NCBI GenBank assembly: GCA_963575745.1
Contig: CAUYUJ010015504.1
Span: forward strand, 1,349,079-1,413,078
Origin: Prorocentrum cordatum
Lineage: Eukaryota > Sar > Dinophyceae > Prorocentrales > Prorocentraceae
Length of the DNA: 64,000 nucleotides
Direction: 5' to 3'
Below the pieces are notes generated by a model. The model made no database searches and had not been told where the DNA came from. It was given only the letters and a program-made list of their open reading frames with translations. Of this stretch, positions 1-12,789 are shown piece by piece (the first letter of the stretch is position 1; each line of letters starts with the position of its first letter). Position numbers and translations under genes: made by a program.

Positions 1-78
1 TCAATGTGGGATGGGATGTTGAGCAGATAACTTCAGTATGTGTGTGTGCATTTGTGATGGTGGGTAATGGTGTGGAAG

Positions 79-134
79 TGGACACACATATATATGTATA
101 CATATATATATACATGTACATATATACATATGAA

Positions 135-189
<55 letters not shown>

Positions 190-262
190 AGACAGAGGGA
201 GAGAGAGAGAGAGAGATCAAGAGAGAAAAGAGAGAGAGAGAGAGCGAAAGAGAGAGCGACAA
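79..262. repeat. (TA/CA)n then (GA)n microsatellites
   Basis: A short TATATA/CATATA tract (about 85-130) runs into an almost uninterrupted GA dinucleotide run (about 138-262). Open frames across it are pure RE/ER repeats and are not genes. The bases from 263 to about 590 hold nothing I recognise. Confidence 0.9.
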
Positions 263-589
263 GTACACACTATGATGTGAAGACACTTTGCACATATCAA
301 AACGATACTTCAAGTCGCAGGTATATGCACGAGAGAGAGGGAGAACGATGGAGAAACATAAGCACAGCAACATACATGTTGATGCTTCTAACCCACCACC
401 GCGCCCTCGTCCTCAATGTTGCATGAATGGCAAGTTCCGTCCGACAGGGGTTCTGTAATTCGCTGGCGCAACGGGCCAAAGGCGTGCTAGAATCCCAAGT
501 CAAAAGGTTCACAATATGTCTTCGCGCGCGCGCGGGGCGGCCCCTGGGGATCCCCAGACGAAAAGTACCCCGAGCTACTCCCGCCACGG

Positions 590-1230
590 ATGCCAGAACG
601 CAAGCCCTCAAGATCGCCCCAGGAGCGCCCCAAGGGACCCCCAAAGGCAGTTCCCAGAATACCTCAAGATAGCCCCAAGATGGTCCCAGACTCTGTCCCA
701 AACATACCCCAGAGAGCTCCCAGATGTTCAATGCCACTGATTTTGCTTATGTGTATGAGCTGTTTTGACGTCACCGCCTGTTCGAGCTCCCAATTGCCGC
801 AGACGACACGACAATCGGAGCCCCCAAATTCGGCACACGACAGCCCAGACGGCTCCCGAAAACGGCTCACGAAGGCTCCAAGACAGCACAAGAGGCCCCC
901 GAACGGGCTCCAGAGGCGCCCGATATGCCCCAGGAGGGGAAATCCGAATTCACATGTCGGGCCCTTTCCCCCGAGATGGCCTTCGAGACTGCCATGATGG
1001 CCCCCAAGAGGCCCAACGAGGCTCCAAAACTGCCCCCGCGAACATGCATGCAAATGCCAACGATGCTACAACATGGGCCGGGAGCGATTGAAACGCCCCC
1101 TCTCCCCACGCATTGTCGCGTGTATCTGCCCCTCTTCCCAAGGCCCCCTGGCGCCCCGACACTTCTCTGGGGCTCCCGAAGGATCTCGGAAGCTCCTCAG
1201 ACAGCCCAAGAAAACCCACAGAGGAAAGCA
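590..1230. repeat. degenerate 10-13 bp repeat block (CCAAGA/GGCCCC type)
   Basis: The stretch is made of loosely periodic words such as CCCCAAGA, GGCCCC, GCTCC and GACGGC. The same composition recurs at 4690-5265, 35555-35995, 48945-49160 and 59575-60060. No coding signal stands out. From 1231 to 2900 I see only a short (CTC)n tract (about 1351-1400) and otherwise unassigned sequence. Confidence 0.55.
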
Positions 1231-2930
1231 AGATAGATTATTAGTTGCTCCAAGGCGCAACCAAGAGCCCCTCAGAAGCGCTCTGCAGGAGGCTATCGAG
1301 AGGCCGAGACTATAACTGTCCATTACATTTCCAATGTTTCTGGTTTCTGGTGTCCTCCTCCTCCTCCTTCTCCTCCTCCTCTTCCTCCTCTCCCTCCTCC
1401 CACCGGCTGTTCCCCAATGGTGGTCCCAGAACGCATACATTGGATGCCTGATTCCCCCCCCCTCCCCTGGCTGGAATTGAGCAGCGGCTCTCCAGGCGGC
1501 TATGACATTCGCAGCCCCCTCGCCCCCCCCCCCTCGTCTTGCGACCCGCCCCTCGGCTTCAAACACCCAGACATTACATACCACTACAGACAGCAACAAA
1601 GGCCTTGAGCTTGCATTCATGCATGCTGCGCATGCCACAATATGTTCAATCATGCCGCATTCTGCATCCTGCAGTTCCATAGAATTCAAACCACTCGCGA
1701 CCAACACGACTGCGGAGAAGGAAGAGGGAAGGAGGGAGCGGCGAGATGGGGCGCAGCAAAAACTGGTTCGCGTCCCATCCTTATCCAACAAATAGTTGAA
1801 CGTGTGGCCGCCATACACGTAAGACCTGCCACGGAGCTCTTGGAACGCAATGCGTACTGGATAGTTCTTCAGCATGATGCACGGTACTCGGTCTACGCCA
1901 ACACATTGCATATATCTATGAACGGTTGAAAGCGAGCAAGCCGACTGCTTGCCACTATGATACACATTGCATGTATCTTACCACTAGCAATCGTTTCGCA
2001 CTGCTGCACCGCTAAACACTAAAGCATGGACATGCGAGCCCAAAGAAACAGTGGCGTGCTCGCAGAGTGTCTCGCGCACGAACCCTGAACTGACCACTGC
2101 GGTGCGATGACCCTGACCCACAGCTGGGTGGCTCGTGGACAGGTCAGAACCGGACAGGAGCCCGCATGGTATCGTTGCATCAAAGGCGTGAACAATCGTG
2201 AAAGAGAGCAGGAGCCTGATGGCACCGGTGCGAGGAATCTTCCCCAGGACCTGCGCGTCGGACAGGCGTTAGGCAACATTGGATGACTGAAGAAGAGCAC
2301 CGTCACGAAGCCTCCGCCGAAGAGCTGGAACGAATATCGTGCATGAGTGGTGCCTGCAGGTCGCAGCTGAAGGATCAAAATTGCCCAACGGTACCGCTGT
2401 CCAAAACATCACTCGTAGCATCAATGTCCAAATGCAGCCCTCAACCGCAGGTCGATCGAATCACTTGCACCATCGAATCGATCAAACCGAAGCGCATAGC
2501 CATAGATGAAAGTCGCCGAGAAGCCGTGGGAGTGCGTGGTCGAATCGATCGACGCTGCGTGCAGGCGTTGGGACACATAATCGAAGATCATACATACTTA
2601 GTCCTGCCCAACTCTGCAACGGAACGGCGAGAAACGCCACGAACATAACTTTCTCTTGGAGGTCCGCGCATCATGTTTGATCGGTCGACGATGGACCCCC
2701 CCTCCCCGCCAGAGGGGGCGCTGATGGCGCCGTGAGGGCTGTGATGAAGAGGGCTGAGATGAGAAGAGGCGCCACGAAGTCGGAGGAAACATCATGGCCC
2801 CCGCCATGATCTCCCCCCCCCCTAAGTCATCACCCCCATCTTTGCCGGCCCCGAAACCCCAACCCGGCCCAAATCGGTCCCGGGACACCTCCAATGGTGC
2901 ATCTGGACTCGTTCTTCGGATACACCCCCT

Positions 2931-3117
2931 GAGATCCTTCAGTTCAGCGATCTGGCCCCTGAGCGTCTCCATGGCGACTGGGGAGGCGAGGATTGCAGAA
3001 CTGATGGGTTTCGGTGTCCTGGCATGCCGAGATCCATTGGTTCAGCAATCCTCGCCTCCCCAGTCGCCATGCGCCATGGAGACGCTCAGGGGCCAGAGCG
3101 CTGAGCTGAAGGATCTC
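2931..3117. repeat. long inverted repeat (foldback), arms about 66-73 bp
   Basis: The arm at 2931-2996 is nearly the exact reverse complement of the arm at 3045-3117, with two substitutions and one 7-bp indel. A spacer of 48 bp separates them. Weaker similarity continues outside both arms. Each arm, read outward, gives almost the same peptide (METLRGQxAELKDL, where x differs), so this looks like two head-to-head copies of one short coding-like fragment rather than a gene. Confidence 0.85.
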
Positions 3118-3535
3118 AAGCGGCGCATTCGGAACATATCCAGCCGTGGCGACGGGAAGCCTCCTGAAGGATCCAAGGGGTCTTCAAAACGTTGGGGGGT
3201 CCGGGCGTACGGCGGACGCCGAATCGACCATCGAGCTCCGATGGGGAGGCTGTTGCGGGCTGGGGTAGAGGGAAAAGAGAAACAGCAGCAAGGCCCGGGC
3301 AGGGGAGAGGAGAAAACAACGGGTGCACAAGGAAAACGAGAGGACCGCCAGGGATACAACGGATGACCCCCTCCTTCGCCTCTATTCATTGTTTTCACAA
3401 TTTCATGTTCTTAATCATGCTCTCTGTGTTGTGTTATCTCTTTCCCTTGCTGTATTTGAGTATGTATTTGTTGTGCTCCGCTTTCTTTATGTATGTATGA
3501 GCACGTACAAGTATAGATCATGATATGCATGATTG

Positions 3536-3730
3536 CATTATGTATATATATATATATATGTCTCTGTCTCCCCCTCTCTCTCTTTGTCTGTATATCTTTC
3601 TCTCTCTCTCTCTGCACATATACATGTTTATATGATCAAACTGCATATCTACGTACGTGAGCAACATACATGAAACACGTCGCGCGCGTGTGACAACGTG
3701 TGTGTATATATATATATATATATATCACGC
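3536..3730. repeat. (TA)n, (CT)n and CG-rich alternating tracts
   Basis: Two TA runs (about 3541-3560 and 3706-3725) and a CT run (about 3598-3613) lie here. The second TA run is flanked by CGCGCG-rich alternating sequence. The flanking bases 3118-3535 and 3731-4690 contain no recognisable gene. Confidence 0.8.
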
Positions 3731-4689
3731 GCGCTACACGCGCGCTTAGGTCCTAGCCGTATATGAGCCACACGTGCCGCTGTAAGCCCCACTGTGGCCA
3801 CACAAACGATTCCCAGCTTTCCCGAACCCATGTCATCGACGCAAAGAAACGCGACATCATAACGCGGGGCGCCACGTTCCCGCGTATCTCACAATATCGT
3901 TGCCGCCTCTGTTTTGGTTCATCGAAATGACTTTCTGTTATCCAATTTAATTTCCGCTCTGCCCCGTCGTGACAACCATGTTTTTGCACATCCGCCCGGC
4001 CCCCCCATGCAAGATCACCCAGACATCCGCCAGCTCCTGATGTTGGGGTTGGTTCGGGGCCTCGTTGCGCGCGCGTGGGGACGCGTTTTGTTTGTTTGTT
4101 TGTTTCCTCTTCCTTGTGCTCCAGGCTTCTCGTTTTCTGCAGTCGTCCAGGTGTCGGGTATCTGCAGAGGGCGCGCGCAAATGTCCCCGTCATCAAAGCC
4201 CTTCTCTGCAAGCAGCTGTTGTCGAGTCCGCCCACGGGAGTGGGGAAGCTTCTTTGTGCTGGGCGCCAGACCTCATGCTGGCGATAATCGCACCCGTGGG
4301 AGCAGAGTGTTCGGGCTCTCGGGGGGAGCTCAATTGCCTGGCAAGTCCCACGTATGGGGCTGCCTGGAGCTCTGACGGGGCCTCTGGCGGTACCTTCTTG
4401 GCGTTCTGGCAAGGCCTTTCAGGAGGTGACGGGGGGCACGAAACCTGACACATTTTATAGTATAGCCACACCCCGCTCGCTCGGCCGGGTCCGCCCGTGA
4501 AATTATAGGTATAGCGATGCCACGCTCGGTCTGGCGGGGCCTGTCTGGCGCTCTGGCGGGGCCGTCCCAAAAGAGGAGGAAGGAACACGAAAGCTGAGGG
4601 GTGAGGAGAGGAAAAGGAGAGAGGAGGGAATGGAGGCAATGGGAGGGGGCAGGAGAGAAGGAGGGACGGAGGGGGGAGGCCTGGGCCAT

Positions 4690-5265
4690 CTGGGCCGTCT
4701 TCGAACGCCCTGGGGCCTCCTGCTACTGCTCTGTGGCCCATCTTGGGCCTGTCCTGGGGCCTCTTGGGCCGTCTAGGGCCCCTCGTGGGTAATTTGCAGG
4801 CTCTCTGGAGCCGCCTTGGGGCTCTTTGGGGGGCGTCTTCGGCGGTCTTGGGGCGGTCTTGGGGGCGTCTTCGGCCGCTCGAGAAGCGAGAAAGCGAAAA
4901 ATATCGAACAAACCAGTGCACGTCAATGATTTGGGCCTCTTTAGGCTCTCTCGGAACGTCTCTCGGAGCTCTCTTGGGCCCTCTTGGAGGCCTCTTGGTC
5001 TGTGTGATTGCCGTCTTGAGCTCCTCTTGGACCACGTCGGGATCATCTGAGCCGTCCTGGAGCGCCTTGGGGCCTCTCGCTCCCGCTCTGGGGCCCGTCT
5101 TGTGCCTCTCCTGGGATTCTCTTGGGCAGTCTTGGGCCTTGGGGCTGCTCTTGGCCAATCTTCAGGCTCTCCGGGGCCGTCTCGGGGCTCTCCTTGAGGC
5201 CTTTTCGGCGGTCTTGCTTCGGGGGGGGGCGTCCTCGGCCGTCGTGGAGCGTTGGAAGCTCGAGA
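4690..5265. repeat. degenerate repeat block, GGCCGTCTTGGGG type
   Basis: Words such as GGGGCCTCTTGG and GCCGTCTTGGG recur every 10-30 bp. This is the opposite orientation of the block at 35555-35995. Long frames on both strands come from this periodicity. Confidence 0.6.
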
Positions 5266-5311
5266 CTGCGAGAAAACTATATATATATATACACATGATC
5301 CCGGGCTCCGG

Positions 5312-5396
5312 GCCCACGGGCCCCCCCCCTCCCCCCCCAGATGGTATGGTCCCAGGATTCCTCGGCCCCCCCCCCCCCAGATGGTATGGTCCCAGA
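5312..5396. repeat. poly-C plus AGATGGTATGGTCCCAG duplication
   Basis: A run of C followed by AGATGGTATGGTCCCAG occurs twice, starting near 5338 and near 5378. Confidence 0.8.
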
Positions 5397-5503
5397 GACG
5401 ACGACGACGACGACGGCGACGACTACGACGACGGCGACGACGACGACGACGACCACGACGACGACGACGGCTGCGGCGGCGACGACGCCGGCGGCGGCGG
5501 CGA

Positions 5504-5541
<38 letters not shown>

Positions 5542-5553
5542 ACGACGACGATA

Positions 5554-5585
<32 letters not shown>

Positions 5586-5588
5586 GAT

Positions 5589-5620
<32 letters not shown>

Positions 5621-5628
5621 CCTCTGAA
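5397..5628. repeat. (GAC)n/(GGC)n trinucleotide tract
   Basis: About 230 bp of GAC with GGC, GAT and GAG variants. All three forward frames and the reverse frames stay open, which creates spurious poly-Asp, poly-Thr and poly-Arg proteins. Confidence 0.95.
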
Positions 5629-5780
5629 CCACCACAGCACCACACCACATCCACAAGGGGGGGGAGGGGGGCACCGCAGCGCAGCACCACGCCACGCCCA
5701 CCTCTGAACCACCACAGCACCACACCACATCCACAGGGGGGGGAGGGGGGCACCGCAGCGCAGCACCACGCCACGCCCAC
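5621..5780. repeat. 80-bp tandem duplication
   Basis: Two nearly identical units begin with CCTCTGAACCACCACAGCAC at 5621 and 5701. The C/G-homopolymer-rich sequence after them (to about 5850) contains no gene. Confidence 0.9.
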
Positions 5781-6589
5781 AGGGGGGGCGGGGGGGACCA
5801 TCGCGCGGGAGGGGGGGCCCAATGGCATCAGCATTGGGGGGGAGGGGGGGGTGCCCAAGCCCTGGACCATATATACATATATGTGTACGTGTATCTCTCT
5901 CTCTATATATGTATGTGTGTGTATGCATGTACGCGCCTGTTCTGCCCCACGTCCTCGATCTCCCCCGCTGCCGCACGCCGCCACCCCCCATCGCTTCAGC
6001 ACAGCATGCTCGGACAGCGCGAAGTGCAGCATAATGACTATTCGCAGCCCGTTTGCGGCCGCTCAGTGCATGCAGTGCTTCAGCAAGGCCGCCGCTGCTC
6101 CTGGCACATCCCGCGCACACTGGGAAAGGGGACCGAAAAGCTGAAGCGGAGATCACGAGACAAGTCCACCCAAAGCATTGTGGGATCGGCACTTCGAACC
6201 CGAGGGGTCGAAGGCCTGTGACGAGGGTGGGGAAGCATGAGAATACTGAGGATAAGGCGAGGTGGGGGGCAAGAAGCACCTGTGAGCGAGAGGGAAGGAC
6301 AGGGAGAGGAGAGGGGATAAGGAAAGGAAGAGGAGGAGGAGGGGAGAAGAAAACTCGACGACGGTGAAACATATGATACTGTGACTGGCTTTATACTTGC
6401 AAGTATTTACGTATGCATGCAGATGGAACGCATGGGGACGAGGATGACGAGGCTGGAGAGACGAGGTAAAAGGATGTGGAGAGAGAAAATGAGGATGAGG
6501 ACGATGTGAAGGGACACACATATAGGACTGAGCGCGGGGCAGGAGGACGAAACGGAGAAAACTCTGGACACGGGAAGTGTGAAGCATAG

Positions 6590-6835
6590 AGATAGAGAGA
6601 TAGAGAGAGAGGGAACGACAACGGAAGAGAGCGAGAGAGAGAGAGAGAGAAAAACAGAGAGAGAGAGAGAGACGGAGAGAGAGAGAGAGAGAGAATGAGA
6701 GAGAGAGAGAGAGCCAACGAAGGAATGCGAGGGAACGAGGGGGGAGTAAGAGAGATACATCCGTGGATAAATATATCTATATATAACGAGAAAGATAATA
6801 CCACAAAGCAGAGAGAGAGAGAGAGAGAAAGAGAA
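6590..6835. repeat. (GA)n microsatellite cluster
   Basis: GA dinucleotide runs with interruptions. The neighbouring 5880-6590 and 6836-7319 are purine-rich or unassigned, with no gene that I can support. Confidence 0.9.
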
Positions 6836-7319
6836 GTGGATATAGAGCAAGCCGTGAACACAAGATGGTCAAGATGAGGAGTTTATAAAGCGGAACAAGG
6901 AGGAGATGTTACTATAAGGCATGCTAGGGACGAGGAGGACTCAAGGAAGAGTGAGAGTGGTGTAGGACTGACGGAGGAAGGAGGAGAAATAATGAGAAGG
7001 CGGAAAGGAAGAGGAAAAACATGGGAGACAAGGACGGTGACAGGAGGGGACAGGAAAGGGAAGGGGCGGGAGAGGACGATGGTGGGAACGCGAGGAGAGG
7101 GAGGGGGAATGGGACACAAACGGAGAGGATGGCAAGGCAGAGAGGGAGGAGAGGATGAGGAAACCATGAGGCCCTGGAGAAGGACGAGGACAGGATGAGA
7201 GGGAGAGGGGAAGCACGCTGACGAGGACGAAGACGATGCAGAAAGAGGCGTGGCAGGAGGAAACCCGCATGCGCGCGTTCGGATACGCGCGCTGACAAAC
7301 ATCATAAGCCAGGCGAAGA

Positions 7320-7474
7320 CTGGCAAACCCGTGGCTGCTAAAACGGAGCTCTGGGAAATTGTTCTCTTTCTTCTGGGAAGCAGCCCGTTGACTACTTAGC
7401 GCGCTGAGCACTGTTTCGGGAACCTGTTGCTTCTGTTTCCGGGCAGACCGTTTTAGCAGCCACGGATTTGCCAG
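7320..7474. mobile_element. MITE-like element with 27-bp terminal inverted repeats
   Basis: The left end at 7320-7346 (starts CTGGCAAACCCGTGGC) is the reverse complement of the right end at 7448-7474, with a single mismatch. The interior of about 100 bp has no coding capacity. A non-autonomous DNA element or foldback fits best. I do not see a clear target-site duplication. From 7475 to about 8170 I see no gene. Confidence 0.75.
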
Positions 7475-8169
7475 CCCTCACCCCTGAAACTGAAATCCCG
7501 CGGGGCACTGCGCAACCCTCCCACCCCCCCCCGAGAGGGCGCTGCGCACCGGGCAGGTCTCGATATTCCTGTCCGCGGCGTTGCAGCTTTGCCGCCACGT
7601 CGGTCCCCAGGGGTTCGCACCAGATTTCGGTTTCAGGAGCGAGATGCGAGCCCTTCCCCCGAACGAAAACGACGGACTTCAGCGGTCGTCGTGCCTCTGT
7701 CGGCTGCACGGCGTTTTGGGACCGCGGGGGGGCCAAAAGCAAGCTCGCAAGCCGCTGCTACCGCTTCTCTTTCAGCCATCTGTCGGCGCTGGACAAACCT
7801 CCCTTTAGTAGACCTCCCCTTAGTGAACACGGCCTGGGACCGAAACCGATGGACCTGGACCTGCAAAAATGACGGCCACGACGCCCTCCCGCGAACCGAA
7901 AACAGCCAATTCACTAATCGACGTGTCAGGGTAGGAGGTCTGTCCAGCCCCGAATCTGGGGGCCCACCCGTGCCCGCACCAAAGGTCCCTCCGGCGAAAG
8001 GCCACCCCTACGCCGAGTCCATTCGCACACCCGTGCGAGGTCTGGGCAGGCAAGGCGCGCCACGGCTGGCCTCGCGGCCAGGCCGGCAAGGTGTCCGGCG
8101 CCCGTGCACGGGCCCGGCTCCTCGACCCTCGATGCCCCATCGATCCCCCTCGATCCTCCTCTGTCTCGG

Positions 8170-9180
8170 CCCTCGCCCCTCCTCGCCCCTCCTCCTCCTC
8201 CTCCTCCTCCTCCTCCTCGACCCTCCTCCACCTCCTCCTCCTCGACCCTCGATCTTCCTCCTCCTCCTCGACCCTCGACCCTCGACCCTCCTCGTCCTCC
8301 TCGTCCTCCTCCTCCTCGACCCTCGATCCTCCTCCTCCTCGACCCTCGCCCCTCGACGCTGCTCCTCCATCCTCGATCCTCGATCCCCGGTCGGGGAACG
8401 GCGTGCGAGGTGGACCGCGCCGCTGGGAAAGCTGCGGCAGGCCAGGCCCACCTGGAAGCTTGCCCCGCGAGGACACTCGGGAGGAGGCTCCGCCCCCCCC
8501 CCCCCCCTGCCCCAGGCACGCGCCACGCCGCGGGAGCACACGACTGCCTCTCGCCAAAGAATGCCTCGACTCTCCCCCCTCCTCCTGCCCCACTCGGCCT
8601 GCCCCGTTGCCCCTCTCTGGTCTACTCCCCCATCAGCCCTCCCCCTCGGGTCTCTTCCCTCCTCCTCCTCCTCCTCCTCCTCCTCCTCCTCCTCCTCCTC
8701 CTCCTCCCTCGATCTTCCTCCTCCTCCTCCTACTCCTCAACCCTCGACCCTCGACCCTCGCCCCTCCTCCTCCTCCTCCTCCTACTCCTCCTCCTCCTCC
8801 TCATCCCTCCTCCCTCCCTCCTCCCCTCCTCCCTCAGTCCCCTCCCCCCACCCCCCTCCCCCTCCTCGTCAGCTTGTTACTCCTCTGACACCTCCGCTCT
8901 CTTCGCAGCGCGGTCCACACTGCACTGCCACGGAAGCGCACGGACGACTCCGTCTCGGGGCCACCTCCTCCTCCTCGTCCTCCTCCTCCTCCTCCTCCTC
9001 CGCCTCTTTTATCTCATCAATACCCCTCATCTTCTCATTCAGATTATTAGTATATGTATTGTTTCGTCGTACTCCTCCTCCTCCTCCCCCTCCTCCACCT
9101 CACTCTCTTCCTCCTCCTCCTCCCCTCGGTATTCCCTCCCTCCGCCTCATCTTCTCCCCTTGTTGCCGTTCTCGTTCTCC
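8170..9180. repeat. (CTC)n/(TCC)n pyrimidine tracts
   Basis: Long CTC/TCC runs are interrupted by GACCCTCGA words (8215-8380, 8745-8770) and by about 290 bp of mixed sequence (8380-8650). The long proline-, serine- and leucine-rich frames here are translations of the repeat. Confidence 0.9.
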
Positions 9181-9247
9181 TGCTGACCCCACCGATGGGG
9201 AAACGAGAAGATACCCATCGCAATGCTCCACGGACCTTTTCTGGGCA

Positions 9248-9289
9248 GCGTTCTGACCAAGATTTCGGGGCGAATCCAGCCGTGGCGAC
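9248..9289 (+). repeat. dispersed cassette (GCGAATCCNGCCGTGGCGAC family), copy 1
   Basis: About 42 bp starting at GCGTTCTGACCAAGATTTCG. It matches 54953-54997 and, more weakly, 13171-13210. From 9290 to 9945 I see no gene, only several GATACATCG-like words at 9665-9760. Confidence 0.75.
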
Positions 9290-9944
9290 AAGGCAAGGGA
9301 AGTGGCATCGGCGTACTTTCCCCATCTGACCCAAATCCTAGAAATCCGACGCTGCAAACCAAGAATACGACATCGCGGACAAAAAAAACACGACTGGAGC
9401 CCTAGGCCCAGCTTTTCTGCGGCACCCCTCGAGCCACATTGACCTGCGATGGCTGGGTTGCCCGAAACGCGGAGAAACCGCCTGGTACAAAAAAATGCAA
9501 CGACCAGATCTCAGGGACCCCCCCCCTGCCAGCGCCGCCTAAAGTACAACGCCGCGCGAGCGCATGACCGCCTCCGCCCCGGGGCCGCACACGGACGCCA
9601 ACTCCCTGAGAAGGGGCAACGATAAGGTGGATCGGAATAGGCAGGGAATGCACCGAACCAGACTGGTCGATACATCGCCCATGTATCGTCGATGCAGACC
9701 GACCGACGCATCGTCCATACATCGCCCTGATTTCAACGATGCATCGAGGATGTATCAACCAATCGAGGTCGACACATCCCCTCTATGCCTATCCCCCCCT
9801 ATCGTTGCGCCTGACCTGAGGACGTCCAGGGTGGGCTCCCGGTGCCCCCGGAGGAGCAGCCGCTTCCTGGCCAGCACTGCAACCCCCGCAAGCCGGTTGG
9901 GCGGGCAGGAAGGGAGGAAGGGGAGCGTGGAGGACCTTCCCATT

Positions 9945-10252
9945 CTCCCCCTCCCCCTCCTCCTCCTCCCCCTCCTCCTCCACCTCCTCCTCCTCCTCCT
10001 CCTCCTCCTCCCCCTCCTCCTCCTCCTCCTCCTCCTCCTCCTCCTCCTCCTCCTCTCCCTCCTTCTCATCCTCTCCCTCCTCCTCCTCCTCTCCCTCCCC
10101 CTCCTCCTCCTCCTCCTCCTCCTCCTCCTCCTCCTCCTACTCCTCCTCCTCCTCCCCCTTCTCCTGCCCCCCTCTTCCCCCCTTCCTCCTTATCCCCTTC
10201 CTCCTTTTCCTCCTTCGGCATCCTTCGGCATCCTTCGGCATCCTTCGGCATT
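9945..10252. repeat. (CTC)n tract ending in a 10-bp minisatellite
   Basis: About 230 bp of CTC repeats, then four copies of CATCCTTCGG at about 10216-10252. The stretch 10253-12420 carries no recognised gene. The open frame reaching 10750 shows no family motif. Confidence 0.9.
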
Positions 10253-12424
10253 AAGGATAACGTCACAAACTGTAAAAACAACGGACATACAAACGTAATG
10301 CAAACTCCCGCAGAGAAAGCAAAACGAGAGAACGAGTTTAAGTTACGACGAGCTCGGCGGGCTCGGTGGAGACGGCGGAGCTGCAGCCAGAAGTGGAGCC
10401 ATAAGCTGGCTGACAAAGAAGCTCTGACCAACAAATTGCTGCGACGATGGGTCCGTGCCTGGATACAGCAAGGCCAGAATATGTCACACTGGTGCTTACG
10501 TTGGAATCTCACACTTCCGAACGCTCCGCACTTGATACACCAGACCACATCCTCAACCCCCAGCCATAAGGTATGGGAAAGGTGGAAGGTGCGGGCAAAT
10601 TTTGGGATCCTTGTGCAACGAATCATGCACACCCATGCGTTGGACTTACCCCTGTCCCAACACCTGACGCACATCAAACTGTGCCTGCCCGTGCAAGCTT
10701 GTGACCTGACGGGTCTGGGACTAGCTCTAGAATCACAGCATTTGCCCTGATGGGTCGACTCAAAATGGTAGTCTGTCTAGCTCCGAGACGTATGAGACGC
10801 TCCGAGCCTGCCTGTTCTCCCTTGGTCTACCCCTGCTGCTGCATGACCTGCGCGCGCAGAGGTACTGAACTTATGGCTGAAACCTGAGCCCTCGATGCAA
10901 ATGGAACCAACATCGAGGACGCCCTTCCATGTACAACCGACCACTTGGGTTCAACATTCTGGAACGGGATCGGCAACTCTCCATCGGGACTGGAGAACCA
11001 GCACTTGGTGTATCCGAGGCGGTCCTTCTCTGCTCCTGGCCCTTCCTGAATATGCTCATCTAAATCCAGGTCCCTCAAGACCTCCTCCTGCCTCCTTCCT
11101 CCTTCCGTCCGTCTCTCCCTCCTCCTGCTGGAGGCCCCTGAAAGGAACGTGGTTTCGGCAACATCGCTGCATTCCTTCACCATCCACGTCCCCGCCGTGA
11201 CCGTCTCAACACGCGTCGTCCTCGTCCTCGTCCTTTCACCTCGTCATCGACCTCGACCTGCTACTCCCCGTCTCCCTCCCGGCCTCTACTGCTTCTGATT
11301 CTGAATCTCCCGCTCCTCCTTCCTCGTCCTCGACGTCCTCCTCCTATCCCTCAAGCTCCGCCTTCTCCCGAAAGGAGCCAGACCCTGACCGCCCGCCCGC
11401 CCAGCTTCCCGATGGGCGGGATCACCACGTGCAGGAACGGCACCTGCGCGACGCGGAAAGGGGACAAGCAGAAGGAATATCAGGATGAAGATGCGGTGGG
11501 GGTGGGGAAGAGAAAGCGGATAATGAGGAAGCGAAGGAGGCGGAGTTACAGGGGTCGGAGTTAGAGGAGAGAGGAGGTGGGGATGAGGGGGGGAGGATGA
11601 GGGTGATAAGTTGGAGGTGGAAGCAGAGTGAGGTGAGGGGAGGGAGAATATCAATAGCCGATACAAAGACATCCAGATTATGTTTGCGTGTATGTATACA
11701 CAACAAGTAAGATACTAATACTCATCGAAGTGCAGTGCCATGTATGTAAGTACATGTATACATATGTGTATCACGCTTAGGTTTCAGGACGCCTCAAACC
11801 TAGAAGCGTATGCAGTCATCCATCAAACATACTAATCCGCCATCGTGGCGTCTGGCACGATGGGGAGTGTACGAATACCAGTGGGTGTCCGGCGATGCCG
11901 AAAGGCCTCCCCCCTTCTCACCACTCTCTCGCATGCAGCGGCCCCTCTTTTCGTCGTAAAAAACAATGGATCAACCTCCCGAGACCTCCATCCCACATGA
12001 AGAACGATTGACATGCGATGGCAAGGTCACTATCCCGTGTGCAAGAGCTATGTGTCCATGCTGCCGAGGCCACGACCCCTAGTAAAAACCATCGGATCCG
12101 TGCTCCGAACGCCGCAAATGCGTGCAAACGTGATGAATCTGAGCTCTCGAACTCGGAGGGAGCGCGATCCACCGTGGCTGGCCTGAAAATTTTCTGTAAG
12201 AGGGGGGTCAGAAGCCAGGGGGGCCCTCTTCCCCCACAAAAAAAAACAGGAGATCCAGAGTTCCCCCCCTCCCGGAAAATTAATGGGCGGGATCCGGACC
12301 CTCCCCCTTCCCTGGAACCTCGTTGGGTGGCTCGATGGCACACACCCCTCCGCAGGGTAAATTACTGGGCCGTCCGCCTCCCTCTCCCGAAATCGTTGTG
12401 GGGGTCCACAGCCCCCCCTTCACG

Positions 12425-12690
12425 ACAACAGCGACGACGACGACAACGACGGCGGCGGCGGCGGCTGCAGCGGCGGCCACGACGACAACCGCCACGATGA
12501 ATACGGCGACGGCGACGGCGACGACGAAGGCGAAGGCGAAGGCGACGGCGACGGCGACAGCGACGGCGACGGTGACGGCGACTGTGGCAGCGACGACGAC
12601 GGCGACGACGACTACGACGACGGCGCTGCAGACGCTGCTGACGGCGACGACGTCGACGACGATGACGACGACGACGCCAGCGGCAACGGC
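12425..12690. repeat. (GAC)n/(GGC)n trinucleotide tract
   Basis: GAC, GGC, GCG and ACG triplets with slow variant turnover. Frames are open on both strands, so no gene is called. Confidence 0.95.
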
Positions 12691-12789
12691 GGCGCACATG
12701 TCGCCGAAGCCCGCGCCAGGCGCTGGCTCTGGTAGAATGCCAATAGGGCTCGCTCTAGCTCTCTCAATATCCTCGTGCGGCCCCGCTGT

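Noticed and set aside
5277-6144. Poly-Asp, poly-Thr and poly-Arg frames
   Set aside because: A trinucleotide repeat keeps all frames open.
7589-10750. Proline/serine-rich frames on the + strand
   Set aside because: They derive from (CTC)n tracts; the non-repeat tail to 10750 shows no family motif or start context.
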